From: Turbatrix aceti
Taxonomy: Eukaryota > Nematoda > Chromadorea > Rhabditida > Panagrolaimidae
Length of the DNA stretch: 64,000 nucleotides
Reading direction: 5' to 3'
Assembly (NCBI GenBank): GCA_963969345.1
Contig: OZ017766.1
Span: 2,356,001-2,420,000, forward strand
Below, in pieces: positions 20,793-32,280 of this stretch; within the stretch, counting starts at the first letter, position 1; each line of letters begins with the position of its first letter. The notes under the pieces are model-generated. The model made no database searches. It was given only the letters and a program-made list of their open reading frames with translations, and was not told where the DNA came from. The translations under genes and the position numbers were made by a program.

Positions 20793-21881
20793 TCAAGATA
20801 TGCGACTGACCCGGTTGCTGCGACGGCCACTGCGCGTCGTGGTCGGCAGGCGATCCGCTTTGATGTGCTTCTTGCCCTTCCGGAAGCCGCCCGGCGCAGG
20901 CTGGATCTTGCGGGCGCCATCGAGGTAGTCCAGGTAGAAGAAGTGCCGCAGCATGACGTCGATGTCCTTCGCCGTCGGGCGCTCATCGTAGCTGGGCCGG
21001 TAGTGGGACACTGTCTGGTGCTTTTTTCCGAGAGCTTTGTTGCTCTTGGCTGCCAGGTAGTTGCCAAGGTCGGTGGGGTGAATGAACTCCTGGGGGCACC
21101 GGGACTCCGTCGAGGGGATACGGCACATAAGACGTGCCACCGTGTTGCAGTACATGGCACGCAGCCGGGGCTGTTTGTAAATGCTGACAGCGACGAGCAA
21201 GTAGAGCAGCCGGTTGATCGCCTTCTGCGACCACCCGAGCGGGTTGTTGACAAAGTAATCGGGAGCGTAAGACCCTACTGTAAGAAAACCAACGATATTA
21301 GGACAAATAAAAATCTCGACAACGTACCGTTTTCCTTTCGAACAACAGCAGTTTCGTTCTTGTATCGGATTCGATGCATCCTTCTGAATGCCCTAAAGAG
21401 ACGCTTCCTGGGAATTTTTTTGATCTTGGCATCACGGAACAAGGTGCCGAAGTCTTCGGTGACCTGGGGCATTGCCGGCGGTTGCTGCCAACGCCGGACG
21501 GCACTTTCGTCGGTGTCGGCTTCACTGACGGGAAGAGGCCCCTCCTCCCTGTCAGCGGGATCGCACTCAGCGTCCGACTTTGCCCGTATGATACGCAGCA
21601 GACGTCCGCTCGAAATCTGAACTTCCTCCACGGTGACTTCATCGTCTGCATCTGCAATCTCTGACATCTTTCTTTGATAATATTAAAAAACGAATTACAG
21701 TTCTTTGTAGCAGGAGTTTCTGTCGTAACCTCAGTGCCCAAGATTTTGGACAGGTTTTTCAGTTCGATGAACCGACGCAGGCTAAATAAAGAATTCGGAG
21801 TAACAACTCATTTCGAAAAATAACTCACTAAGTGCGATTGCGCTTTGAGCGTTCGAGAAGAGGCTTCACTCGAGGAATCAT
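20793..21881 (-). CDS. Uncharacterised protein, basic C-terminus
   Basis: Exons 21829-21881, 21699-21781, 21328-21651 and 20793-21277 join with introns of 47, 47 and 50 nt and give a phase-consistent 314 aa product beginning MIPRVKPLLERSKRNR. Alternatively translation could start at 21667 within the third exon's frame (MSEIADADDE). The first ATG follows a strong acceptor (TTTTCCAG), so more 5' exons or trans-splicing are possible. The conserved-looking part is the last exon: a helical stretch INRLLYLLVAVSIYKQPRLR, then FIHPTDLGNYLAAKSNKALG and MLRHFFYLDYLDG, then a Lys/Arg tail (FRKGKKHIKADRLP). I do not recognise the family. It is convergent with DRG2, and the stop codons are 83 bp apart. 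Confidence 0.6.
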
Positions 21882-22057
21882 AGCCGATGGATTCTGGAAA
21901 AGGAAAAAAAGCGCTTGAACAGAAGAGTTTTCACATCAAAAACTGCGCGCAGAAAGCTTGGGCTTTTGATCCTCCTACGACGAAAGTTGCATGATGACAA
22001 ACCGCACGCGCGAAAAGCAACGCACCACCCTTTTTTAATTTTCACAACGGAATACAG

Positions 22058-22107
22058 CACGGACAATCCGTTTTCATATATGTGTCATGCAGAATTCATA
22101 TGTACGT
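22058..22107 (+). repeat. Left terminal inverted repeat
   Basis: This pairs with 23586-23635; I see one mismatch, G versus A, at position 13. Confidence 0.8.
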
Positions 22108-23585
22108 AACTTTTGTCATATATACATCATTTACGTGTCATGTAAAAATTTGTCATGTATGTTTCATATATGTAAATCATAATTGCATTGGTTCGTCATT
22201 GTCATATATGACGGAACACTAACGTCATACATCTATCGCAAATCTCACACCAAAGTCATATATCGGTCACACACAGGTAGTGCTCAGATTATACCATGTT
22301 TTTGGTAATAGAAAAATGTATAACCTTCCAATACTGCTATCAGGGTGTTTCAAATAAATAGTACACTTGATATCATGATATGTGACTCAACATGATATCA
22401 GATGCAAAGACTAGGAAAAGTTTTGTCCATAATCTTTGTGGATTTCGAGCCGAATTTTAAAAAATTGTAACAGCCCAGAATTCACTTTTCAAATAACAAA
22501 ATATAAAAATTTATCTTCAAAAACTAAAGCTTCTGAATTTTGAAATAAATTCCGTTCGATAAATTTTTCGACTGGCGCAGTTATGCGACTTTCCTCTTTT
22601 TGAGGAGTCTCAGCGCGAATGTTTCGAGCGGATTGAATAATTATAATCGCTCGCATTGGCTTGTCCAACTTCATTGTTTTTTGATTGTTATTTTTTTTCT
22701 CGTGCGTGTCGTCATTGTCGTTTCTTAGCGTGAATTGTTTTGTTTTTGTTTCAGATTCTTCCGGCCACCTCCTCAAAGCGTATACAACCGATCGGCAACT
22801 TCTTCCGATACCCTCCACCGGCGTAGGTTTTCGAACTTTTCCAAGTTTTGGGGCGTTTTTTCTTCTATTTTTTCATACCAAATAAGTTTCAACCATTTTT
22901 TTCCCTTTTTATGCAATTGTGCAATGAGTTCTGCAATTTTTTTAGGTAGGATTGCGCTGCGATAGCTGGGGTGCCACGATTTGGCTTCACAATAGCAAAA
23001 AATAGGTAAAAAAATGGTTGAAAGGCATTTGGCATCAAATTTTGGGGCAAACATGAGTTTCAGGGTTTAACTTGTATTCAGTAACGCTTCAAGGCTTTCA
23101 GATGACTTCCACCAGCCTACAGACGTACCCGCTCGCATAATGAATGTAAGTTTTATGAAAACGTTGAAAACACAACTAATGTTTCCCTATTTTAGGACGA
23201 ATCGACAACTTTGCGGCTAAGACAACGGTTTTGGGCAACATTTAAGAACTTGACATGGCACGAAAGAACCGACAACAACGAGACATCTTCCCACTCGACC
23301 TTCAACACTTCTAAGACTGCGTCGAATGCCGATCTGCTTCATCAACTACTTTTTATTATTCAATTTGATTATATTGTGAATTGGCATGATAAAATCAGGA
23401 TACGATAATATGTAGACTTCTGGGGCACAAAAAGGGGGGATAAAAGCTGAAATCTGCGAGAGAAAAGCGGCCTAATCCTAGTGGCCTAATTAGACATGAC
23501 ATATATGTATGTCATATATAAGTCATGTGCGTTTCATTTCCGTGTCATATATACCTCACGCCCCTGTCATAAAAATAACTACTCA

Positions 23586-23635
23586 ACGTACATATGAATT
23601 CTGCATGACACATATATGAAAATGGATTGTCCGTG
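23586..23635 (-). repeat. Right terminal inverted repeat
   Basis: This is the inverted copy of 22058-22107, ending GGATTGTCCGTG. Confidence 0.8.
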
Positions 23636-23861
23636 AGAAACCTCATAGCGATTTGTTGTCGTGGGGGATGCTGATAGATGTCATCGACATGTTTTCAGTT
23701 TATTGCTTTCAGGAAATATAAATATGGAAAAATACGTAATGACTTAAATATTTATCACACGTTACTGCTGTACATCAACATGTTACGCTCTGCTTGCGAG
23801 TTGCTGCTCGCGGCACTTCAATGCGGCAATCAATGCCCTTTGGCGTCGGTCAAGGTGTCCT

Positions 23862-26626
23862 TCAAATTTTGATGCCTTGCAGTCTGGCATACAGCGAAGC
23901 TTCGCCTTCCGGCTGTTGTTGCTTCGCCACGATGTAGGCTTTCGTTCGCTGCAACCATACCGGATTACCCACGCCCGAATCACCTATCACTCACGTTTAA
24001 CAACTCTTCCAGCGGCTCCGCCTCGCCGGCGGACTCGAGCATGAAGGACGAGTGCTTGATCTTGTCAATGAGAGCGTTGACGTCGTCCACGTTGACCTGC
24101 AACGCTTGGAATGACTAATGCAACTACGCAGGAGTCCGACTCACCCCAGTGCAGCCCTGCTCGTAGAAGTACAGGTTCTCGTTGAGGATGTACCCGTAGA
24201 GCGAGATCTGCACCGCGTCTTCCATGACGCTCGAGGCGATCTTGAGCGCCTTCTTCAGGCACTCGCCGACGTATTTGTGGTCGCGAACGGGCTCAGGATT
24301 GCCCGCCACTCGGAGGTCCCAGAAGAGGTGCGCGACGCGGCACACCGCCCACGCCTGGTCCTGCTTCTTGAGCAGCTTCGTCGAGAGCGCCGCGCATTTG
24401 GACGTCAGCGGATCGAGAGAGTCCGCGCCGAGCTGTCGGAAGCGAGCGACGGTCGCCGTGATCACCTGGAGGTCCAGGACCTGTTCCCGGTTGTCGCCAA
24501 TCTCCTCCTCGTAGATGGAAATGGCTTTCGACACGAATTCGTAGGTTACGGTGGCGCTGTCGTCGAAAGCTGCTTGATCGGCGAGTTCGGCGCCTTCGAG
24601 GAAGAGCTTGAGCCGCAGCGGGGCCCAGTCTGACTCCGACTTGAGCGCGTTGATCGTTTTCATGGTGAATACGAAAATCTGGCGCATGAAGGCATCGCGA
24701 TCTTCCTGAAACGGACACGGAGTGCGTTTCCCGGTGACGCGCATCGACTCACCAGTTCCTCCGAGGATTTGCACTGTTTGGCGAGTTTGTACGCGGCAAA
24801 GACGAGTGCAGGCAGGGTTATCTTGAGTCTCGCATTGCCGCCCTGTCCGAGAATCTTCCTCGCCGTCTGCAGCAACTGGAACTGAGCTCGCGGTTGGGTG
24901 GCGTGAATCGCGTGCACGAGCTTCGCCACCATTTCCTGCTCGTCCTTGAACTCCTCCGTCTTCTCGATTTCTTCGAGGCCGTCGCCGCCGTTCTCGTACC
25001 CGCTCGTGCTGGCGGGGCCGACGACGAAGGGCTCGACCCAGCCCAAGACGCCAACGACGTGGGCTTCCTCGCTGAGGTGCGTGTCGGTCTCGATGATGCG
25101 CTCGATGATAAAGTTGCAGACCAGCGCCTGACCGCGATAGTTGAGCGCGCGGATGAGCGTGCTGAAATTGGCGATTTCGAGGAGATCGAGGATGTTGGGT
25201 CGTTCCTGGACGGGCAGCTTGATGAACTTGATGAGTTCGCGGCCGACGGCGCTGTGCGGTGAGATGGAGCTCAGCGACTTGGTCGTGAGCAGCTCGTTCG
25301 TCGTCGACAGCACGAGGTCCGCGAAGTCCGATCGGTCCTGGTAGCACTTGACTGCGAGGGAGAGCAGCGAGGTCTGAAAAAGTCCTCAAACTGCGAGCAA
25401 CACAGGTGAACAGGTGACTCACCTGGATGGAGATGACGTCCTCCGGCAGGATGGCACTGCGCTGGCCGATGACGGCGTTCGCGTGCTGGGAGAAGATGGA
25501 AAAGAGGTTGACATCGGCGGGGATGCCGGGGGAGTCCTTGGCGGTGGCGTAGTCGGTGAGGTTTCTGATGAGCTCGTTGAGGATGTTCTTGATCTGGACT
25601 TCAGGGATGAGCTCGGCGCAGCCCTCGAGGATCTCGTTGAGCGTCTGGAGATGATACTCGTCCGGGAAGACCTTGATGATGCACTCCATGAGGTACTCCT
25701 GGCTGATGACCTCCCGACACGAAACCGCCTGCTCCAGGATGCCGGGCAGCACCAGCTCGCGGTACATGTCGAAGGTGAGCTCCTTCAGCTGGCTGAGACG
25801 AACGAGGTTCGTGCCGACGAGGATGCGCAGCTGGTGGCGCTCCTGCTCGCGCCTCTGGCGGTCCCGCGACGGGCCCTGGTGCTGCATGCGCACCCAGAGC
25901 TTGTTCATCTCCGAGAAGTTGAGCATGATGAACTCAATCGCGTCCCTGATGTCGCCAGCCTCGTTGGACTCGTCGCCGGCCGGCGTGTCGGGCAGGAGGT
26001 CCCGCGTGCAGATGAGCAGGTAGTTGCGCAGGAAGAGGCCGCGCATCGGGTGCTGCACGCCGCGGCACATCTCGACGAGGTCGCTGAGGATTTCCTTCTT
26101 CGGCGCTCCGTTGATTTTGAAGTAAATTGTGCCCACCGTGATCATCAGATACCTGAAGCGCAATTTTCGGCCGTCAACGGTGCGTGAGAACACATAAAAC
26201 CCGAGTTAGCCATCCTCGCTGTCAAAAAGTGACTCACAATCGGGGGATAATATTATTAACAAACTGCACAATCTCGTAGTACTCCGTGAAGCGCTGAAGC
26301 ACGCTGTCTTCCTCCGCGAGGTAGACAGAGAGGTGTTTGAGCTCGTCGGTGATGTCAACGTCTAAAAAAGCCTCGTGACCCTCGGAGGGACTGCGCAGAA
26401 ACTCACAGAGCTTGTAGTAAAACTTTGGCATGAGCATGGAGGTCTTGAGCTCAGCAAGCATCGTGGAAGCCCGCTTGAACGCCTCGATGGGGATGTCGCG
26501 GTCGAGGGCGCGTCGCATCTCGAAGGACTCCCGACGCACGGCCTTGAGCGCCTCGTCGAGGAGCCGCTCCTGTTCGCTCTCGAGCATGGGTGCGTCGATG
26601 ACCGTCGTTGTCGCCGTGGTCGTCAT
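23862..26626 (-). CDS. VPS35: VPS35, retromer complex subunit
   Basis: VPS35 is the long alpha-solenoid scaffold of the retromer, which recycles receptors from endosomes. Exons are 26238-26626, 25423-26152, 24753-25373, 24145-24705, 23995-24096 and 23862-23948, giving 829 aa (human 796). Landmarks are LLDEALKAVRRESFEMRRAL near the N-terminus, NNIIPRLYLMITVG with MCRGVQHPMRGLFLRNYLL (the VPS26-contacting PRLYL region), and the C-terminal helices FEGAELADQ-like and CLKKALKIASSVM. The 28-residue last exon (..ASLYARLQGIKI) resembles the family C-terminus and uses a 46-nt intron; a read-through stop six codons past the donor is the alternative. The start is the first ATG in frame (MTTTATTT). Confidence 0.96.
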
Positions 26627-26812
26627 GGTGCCGGCAGCAATGGCCAACAATAGTGAGGGGATCCGACTACAATCAGCGATCGTCAGACAAAGTGGATTCG
26701 CATCATCACGTCAAATTCCAACGCGCCGGACTTGGGGACACTTCACCAGAGCGGCTTTGATGCAGCGCGCAATTTTTCAAAGCTTTGCCTGGTGTGAGTT
26801 CTTCTGGGTGTT

Positions 26813-27984
26813 ATGGAAATCGAAGACGCGCATTCGTCGTCTGTCAATGAGACTTCCATTTCGACGTCGAACGGAGAAGAGTCCTCGGACTCCGAAAAAT
26901 GCTTTTCGCCTAGTAATGAGGTAAGTCCATTGATCTGGCGTTCTCAACCCAACTTTTTGTTCTCAGGAGAAATCGATGAAGATCGCCGACTTCGACGTCG
27001 GACGGGAACTCGGCATGGGCCGGTTCAGCTCCGTGTACCTCGGTCGGCTGATCAAGCACGACTTGGTGGTGGCGATCAAGGTGCTGCCCAGGGAGGTCAT
27101 CAAGGAGCACGGCATCGACCTGCAAATCATCCGTGAAATGGAGCTCCAGTTTCATCTCCGGTTGCCTTTTTCTTGCGTTTTATTTATTCTCTGACTTGGT
27201 TTACAGACATCGAAACATTCTGCGGCTGTACACTCACTTCAGCGACCCGAAGAAGTTGTACCTCGTGCTGCAGTACGCGAACGGTGGCAACCTTCGTCTG
27301 CTGCTCGATGAGCACAAAATTCTGACCGTGGACAAGACAGCGGAGGTCGTCGACCAGCTCTGCGCCGCGCTGCAGTACTGCCACGACCGCAAAGTCATCC
27401 ATCGGGACGTGAAGCCGGAAAACGTGCTTTTCATGGCCGGAGACGTCGTCAAACTCGCCGATTTTGGCTGCGCGGTGCACGCGCCCAATTCCAGGTTGGC
27501 CTCGGCGATTACGGTATTCGATTTATGCATTTTTGTTCAGATGCCTGTCCGTAGTTGGCACGCTGGACTACATGTCCCCCGAGATGCTGAACGAGGATGA
27601 GAATCGCTCGCCGTACACGCACGCCGTCGACAACTGGGCCGTCGGCATCATCGCGTTCGAGTGCCTCACGACTCGACTGCCTTTCTGGGCCGAGAGTCGC
27701 CAGGAGACCGCGAGGAACATCCGGGCCGCGGAGCTGACGTCTGTGCTTGTATCGCAGATTCCGATCGATGCGAGACCTGTCGTCATCGGGGTGGGTTTTT
27801 ATTCGGTGCACTTCAAAAAGCTTCAAAACGCCTCGAATTGCAGCTCCTGACGCCTGATCCGCAGAAACGAATGTCGTTGAAGCAGGTTCGTCAGAGCCAC
27901 TGGGTCGGCCAAATCAGACGCATCACATTCTCGCCCATTGCTGAATCGCCGCCTAAGACGCCGTCACCGGCCACTGCGGAATGA
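26813..27984 (+). CDS. Aurora-family mitotic serine/threonine kinase
   Basis: Exons are 26813-26920, 26967-27160, 27207-27494, 27541-27790 and 27844-27984, giving 326 aa. An acidic Ser-rich N-terminus (~40 aa) precedes the kinase domain. The glycine loop is GMGRFSSVY, the catalytic Lys is ~74 (VAIKV), HRDVKPEN starts at 166 and DFG is at 186-188. The HAPNSR stretch after DFG, NILRLYTHFSD and GTLDYMSPEM are Aurora hallmarks. The activation loop reads SRCLSVVGT instead of SRRTTLCGT, so the activating threonine is a serine (S200) and the basophilic RR context is changed. A short C-tail has two Ser/Thr-Pro sites. I cannot assign A or B type. It is head-to-head with VPS35, with ATGs 186 bp apart. 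Confidence 0.9.
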
Positions 27985-28103
27985 CCGGTGCCGTTCGCTA
28001 GCTGCTGTTTTTTTTGTGAATCAACCGGGTCGGACGGTCGTGGTAAGCCGTAGTTGTGATAAAATCGTAACATTTTTTTCTATCATTTTTGTCTCCTGTT
28101 TTT

Positions 28104-29713
28104 CTATCTGCTTTTTTGGCAAAACAAGTACGAGGGCAAAGGGATGCCTTCGCGTTCGGCGTAGCGGCAGCAGACTTTGCGTACTTTGTTGGCCTCTTCA
28201 CTATTCATGTTGCAGGGACCGTAGACAAAGAGGTACGTGCCCAAGCCTGCTGGCAAGGGGCCCTGGTAGAGTTCCCCGTCGGACGGTAACCCACTGCGAT
28301 CGATGAAGACTATCTTGCTCATCGGATTGAGGGTGCTCGTTCCAAAGCTGATGATCTGCTTGACGACGGTGACTTTGTTGTTGGGAAGCTCCGCGTCAAT
28401 GAAGCTCTTCAAGTCTTCGTGTGACTGAAATGGTTTCCATTGCATTCGAAGCAATGACGCTTGCTTACATTTCTGATGGCGCTGAAAGTCACGATGATAC
28501 GGGGAATGCGCCGTCTTTCGATGTCTTCGAGAAGATCCTGAGCTTCTTTTATTCCTTCGTCGCCCGAGTTGGTGATCTAAATCCGAAGTTCCGTTCATGC
28601 TGACCGAAAAACACGCACATGGAAAACCGAAAACCTGGTTGTAGATGGCATTGTTTCTAAGGGCGCAGAACGCGCAAACGTCGCGCCAGCATTCGAACAA
28701 ATTGTATATCTTGTCTTCGCCTCTGAAGAAGATGTAGCGTCCAGCTGCTTTCAGCACCTGCTTCATCCTACAACGAACTTCAATTCAAACAGGGTTGACC
28801 AACGAATTACGGTACATGTGATCTATCACGATGGCGGTTTTATGATCATAGAGGACCTGCTGGTTCTTGATTATGGCGCGGTAGAAGTCTTCGACCTCGT
28901 TCTTGTTGCTGATGTGGAAACAGAGACAAGAACCGTGATCGGCGATTTCGCAGCCGTCGAGTATGCGGAAGACGTTCCACTGACTGAGGGGCGTGTTGAC
29001 CTGGCTGCGGCGCTGGTCCTGTAGCACGTAGTCCAGCTTGACGACGTCCAGGCCGTAGATTTTGTTATGGACAATCTCATAGAGGAAGGCCTTCTCAGGT
29101 CCCCGGCTGGGATTGATCAGTGTGTCGCTTTCGTCGTACTGGGGGTCTATAAGTTCCTTGATGAATTTATAATCATCGTCCGTGAGAAATTTGTCGAGCT
29201 CCTTTTTTTTCTTGGGTTCGTTTTTTTGCATCTGCTGTAGCAGATAGTCGAAGCATTTTATCGTCATTTCTGTGTGCTGAAACCCTTTTTTCTCAAGAGC
29301 CTGAAGCTACTGCCGTGCGCGCTTACCGAGTAGGTGTCGTGTTTGCCAAAGAGTTCCTTGTTCTCGTTGACGAGCGCTTCGAAGGTGTGAGACCAGGCTG
29401 CGTGTCCGAGGTCGTGAATCAGCGCGGCGATGATGACACAGAGACAGTCGCTATCTGTAATACGGTTCTTGTCGGACTTCCTCTGCAGCGATTCGACCAG
29501 GTGCTGAGCGAGGTGAGCAGTGCCGATCATGTGGCTGAACAGAGATTGGTTGGCTTCGGGATAGACGAATGACGTGCACCCCAACTCTATGTACCGCATG
29601 CGCTGGAAGACGGGGGTGTCGATGATGAACTTCGTCGGGAAACGCAGCTTGATCATGTTGTAGATGAGGGTGTTGACGCGGAACTCACCTCCTTGCTTTT
29701 TGTCGAAACTCAT
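28104..29713 (-). CDS. SAMHD1-like HD-domain protein, probably catalytically altered
   Basis: SAMHD1 is a dNTP triphosphohydrolase. Exons are 29327-29713, 28804-29276, 28635-28767, 28469-28576 and 28104-28424, giving 473 aa. The SAM domain is absent; the protein begins just before the HD core (FIIDTPVFQRMRYI). FSHMIG (H61) and IHDLGHAAWSHTFE (H100, D101) supply three metal ligands, and YSHTEMTIKCFDYLL matches the next helix. However the fourth ligand region reads GLDVVKLDY where SAMHD1 has GIDVDKWDY, so the metal Asp is Val208, and the Arg before the first His is also replaced. The 36-nt intron 28768-28803 is the only one shorter than ~44 nt and is my least certain junction. Activity as a dNTPase is doubtful. 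Confidence 0.82.
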
Positions 29714-29867
29714 GACCACGGTGTGCACGCAAACAAGCAAAATGCGGAATTTTAGTCGAAAGCGCAACGCTTTTACGTTATTTTTTGATTGTTACCTCTT
29801 TTTATCAATCATGCACACTGTTATCTTCATACAACAATACGTTTTATCACCAATCACGTGACAGCTG

Positions 29868-31023
29868 TTACGAGGCGTCGCTTTCGTTGTCCTCCTCCTT
29901 ATTCTCGAAGATAACCTCGCTGCCGCTCTCGCCCGACCACCTGATCTTGCGCGGGGTCGCGGAGATCGGGGAGTTGGCGTAAAAGCCCTCTGGCGAGGTC
30001 GGCGTCGGCGGCTGTCGGGGAATGAAGATGCGGAGAGGGCGTTCTGCGCTGAGAGTCGCGAGTCCCATCTCCGAGTTCATGCGTTTCACGGACTTGCCCG
30101 AATTCGTCGTCACAGATAGGTCCTGTGGCATGGACTGTCTGTTCGGCCTGATCGTCTGGGAGCGTGTCGGCGGTGTCCTGATCGGGGCGGCGGGCACGAG
30201 GGCGGCCGTCTTGAGTTCTTTGGTAAGGACAAATTTGACGCCGAGGATGCGACACATGATCTCCTTGTAGACGACGTACGACGAGGTGCCCTTGAGCGAC
30301 TGGTTGTCGACGACGAAGAGGACGCTGTAGAGGAGCTTGGCGAGGCGCGGCGAGTGCTCAATGTCCAGGAGCAGCGGCGTCAGCACTCGGTCCCGAAAGT
30401 GCGTGATGAACCGGCCGCGCAGACGGATTTCGGGGTCGCGCACCTCGATGGGGTACACCATGGCGAGGAACGCCGGCAGGATCTCGCGGTACGTCATGTT
30501 CCACAGGTCAAGGACCTTGTCGACGTCGTACTCGGTGCATACCGCTTCGTGCAGGTTGTCGCTCTGGCAGTTGAACTTCTTGCACGCGTTCGACTCCAGC
30601 ATCGACGGCACGCACCCGTTCTGAAGACCATGGCGGCTAACAAAGCCCGGTAACCAACAAGAAACGCACGTTTGAGAACAGAAAGTCGACGAGTCCGTCG
30701 TGCATGGCCGCGTCCATTCCCGAAAGGGTCATTGCCGTCTGGTGCCGGGCTTCGTGGTTTGTTTCCGTCCCCTTCAGCACCGTTGCGATCGTGAGCTGAC
30801 AGCTGCAAGAAAAAACACGTGACTGACGGATTTGAAGAGAACTCTGTAAATGCTCACCTGAAACCGGGGCCGAAAGAGGCGTCCTGGGGAGCGGGCGAGA
30901 AGACAAATGTGGACTCGCTGGGCCGTCGGGGGCCGATTGCCGTGTACGCTGAAGCACGCCGCTTTGTTTTTACGGGGGGTTAAAAATAGATCGCTTACAC
31001 AGGGCTCCCGGATGCGAGATCAT
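29868..31023 (-). CDS. PRR5/Protor-like mTORC2 subunit (HbrB-like domain)
   Basis: PRR5 and PRR5L bind RICTOR in mTOR complex 2. Exons are 30999-31023, 30858-30948, 30670-30802 and 29868-30620, giving 333 aa with consistent phases. The fold-defining region is FSCQLTIATVLKG, MHDGLVDFLFSN, then VLDLWNMTYREILPAFLAMV followed by RFITHFRDRVLTPLLLDIE, which parallels the ETWDFFFSDVLPMLQAIFYP and LALLHFRNAI region of PRR5. The rest is a Ser/Thr/Pro-rich disordered tail (~110 aa), as in the family. Identity is low and the call rests on the order and spacing of these helices. The SAMHD1-like gene follows on the same strand after 154 bp. Confidence 0.72.
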
Positions 31024-32280
31024 GGCTGCGATATCGATTGCCGGTGTCGGGCCGACGAGATGGCCGAGACTGACTCGCGTGCATAATACTTGACTTCGAC
31101 CTTATCACCTGCATTGAAGCTGCCTGCACTGAGTGAAGCTTATCGCAGCTCTTTGCCTCCATGACGCGGCTTGTTTACGCCGATCTCCCGTCACAGTGCC
31201 TGTCGACGCCCAAAAATAGACAACGTCGGGTTTCACGTAGACACGCGTGTTTTTTCCGAGTAAACACATTTCTGATTCCCTGCGCACCGACTGACCACTG
31301 CTCAATGCTCCGCGCCGAAGGCGAGACCGATCGATCGACGTCGCCAGACACGCGTTTCTTGTTTTTTGGTCGCGTGTGGCTTGGCTTGTTGATGGAAGCT
31401 TTGGCTGACTGCTCGGTCCTCGATGCGCTGTTCATCTGCATTGACGTAAGCAGCAGCAGCAACAGGCTGTTGCTGCTGGTGAGTGCGACTCGTCTCTCCT
31501 GCATCTTAGATTGCCCCCTGACGCCCCCGGTGATGGAAGACGGCGCGCTGTGATCGGGAGAAAACACGTGTGACACGGTGTTTGGTCGGGCTGAGTATCT
31601 TCGCTCTTTGGCTCGGTCCGTTACGTGACAAACAGTCGCTTCCCATGCTCATCCCAGCGGTTGTTTATCGGGTGCGAGTGGTCGACCGTGTACGCGTGCA
31701 TCCAGCTACCGCACGCGATCGCCGGAGGCTGGCCTTAACGGTTTGATTCGATTGCCCGGACTATAAATAGGCTGGGGCTCGTGAATCGGCATCTGCATTG
31801 GTCGGAGGCCGGAGGGCGTCGTCGTGGTCGGCATGTGTTGTCGTCGTCGGCTGGTAACGTGCTTGTGTGCCGGAAGGACTCACGACGCATTCTTCTTCCT
31901 CGTGTGCCCCTGATATATATTTGGCACCTCGCAACGTGACTGGCGCACTCGCAGCTGCCTGGCTCGGCGGCTGGCTGCCCGGTGATGTCTGTTTATGGTC
32001 CGGTCCGCCCGCTCTGACGTGTGCCGTGCCGGTGCTGCCCCTCTGTCTTCCTCCAAAGCCTGGCGCGAGGCAGCGTGCGTCGTTCCGTCCTCTTGTTGTT
32101 CTCGTAGTTCCGCGATCTTTGGTCACCCAGTTCTCTTGGCTAGTCGTGAATGCGTGCAATTGCTGAAAAGAGTCGTTTTTCTCTTTTTCCCCCAATTTCG
32201 CTGAAATTGACTCTCAAATCATCGTTTTTTTTGTTTTCAGCAAGTTTCTACACACTCCAAGCTTTCAACAGACTACTACA
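31024..32280 (+). other. 5' region of the 79-aa gene; no coding exon supported
   Basis: This is 1.26 kb between the divergent PRR5-like gene and the small plus-strand gene. It contains a canonical TATA box and, just before the start codon, a long t-rich tract ending TTTTCAG (32229-32240). This suggests a spliced 5'UTR. Open frames here (for example 31161-31553) look like shadows of GC-rich sequence. Confidence 0.45.
31762..31769 (+). promoter_or_regulatory. TATA box
   Basis: TATAAATA is flanked by GC-rich sequence (CGGACTATAAATAGGCTGGG), giving a textbook core-promoter look. The nearest downstream coding start on this strand is at 32281, behind a probable 5'UTR intron. Confidence 0.55.

Larger units (their letters stand above)
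22058..23635. mobile_element. DNA-transposon-like element with 50-bp terminal inverted repeats
   Basis: The two ends are near-perfect 50-bp inverted repeats beginning CACGGACAATCC and containing CATATATGTGTCATGCAG. Inside each end are many scattered copies of TCATATATG/GTCATRTATG-type words, resembling subterminal transposase-binding repeats. The 1.58-kb interior is AT-rich and includes a small palindrome pair (TGATATCATG..CATGATATCA, ~22370-22402). It encodes no recognisable transposase. No clear target-site duplication is visible beside the termini, so either the duplication has decayed or the true ends lie slightly elsewhere. I treat it as a non-autonomous or decayed element. Confidence 0.65.

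Noticed and set aside
31161..31553. 130-codon frame upstream of the 79-aa gene
   Set aside because: Overlaps an equally long frame on the other strand, lies in 5' flanking DNA, and no motif is visible.
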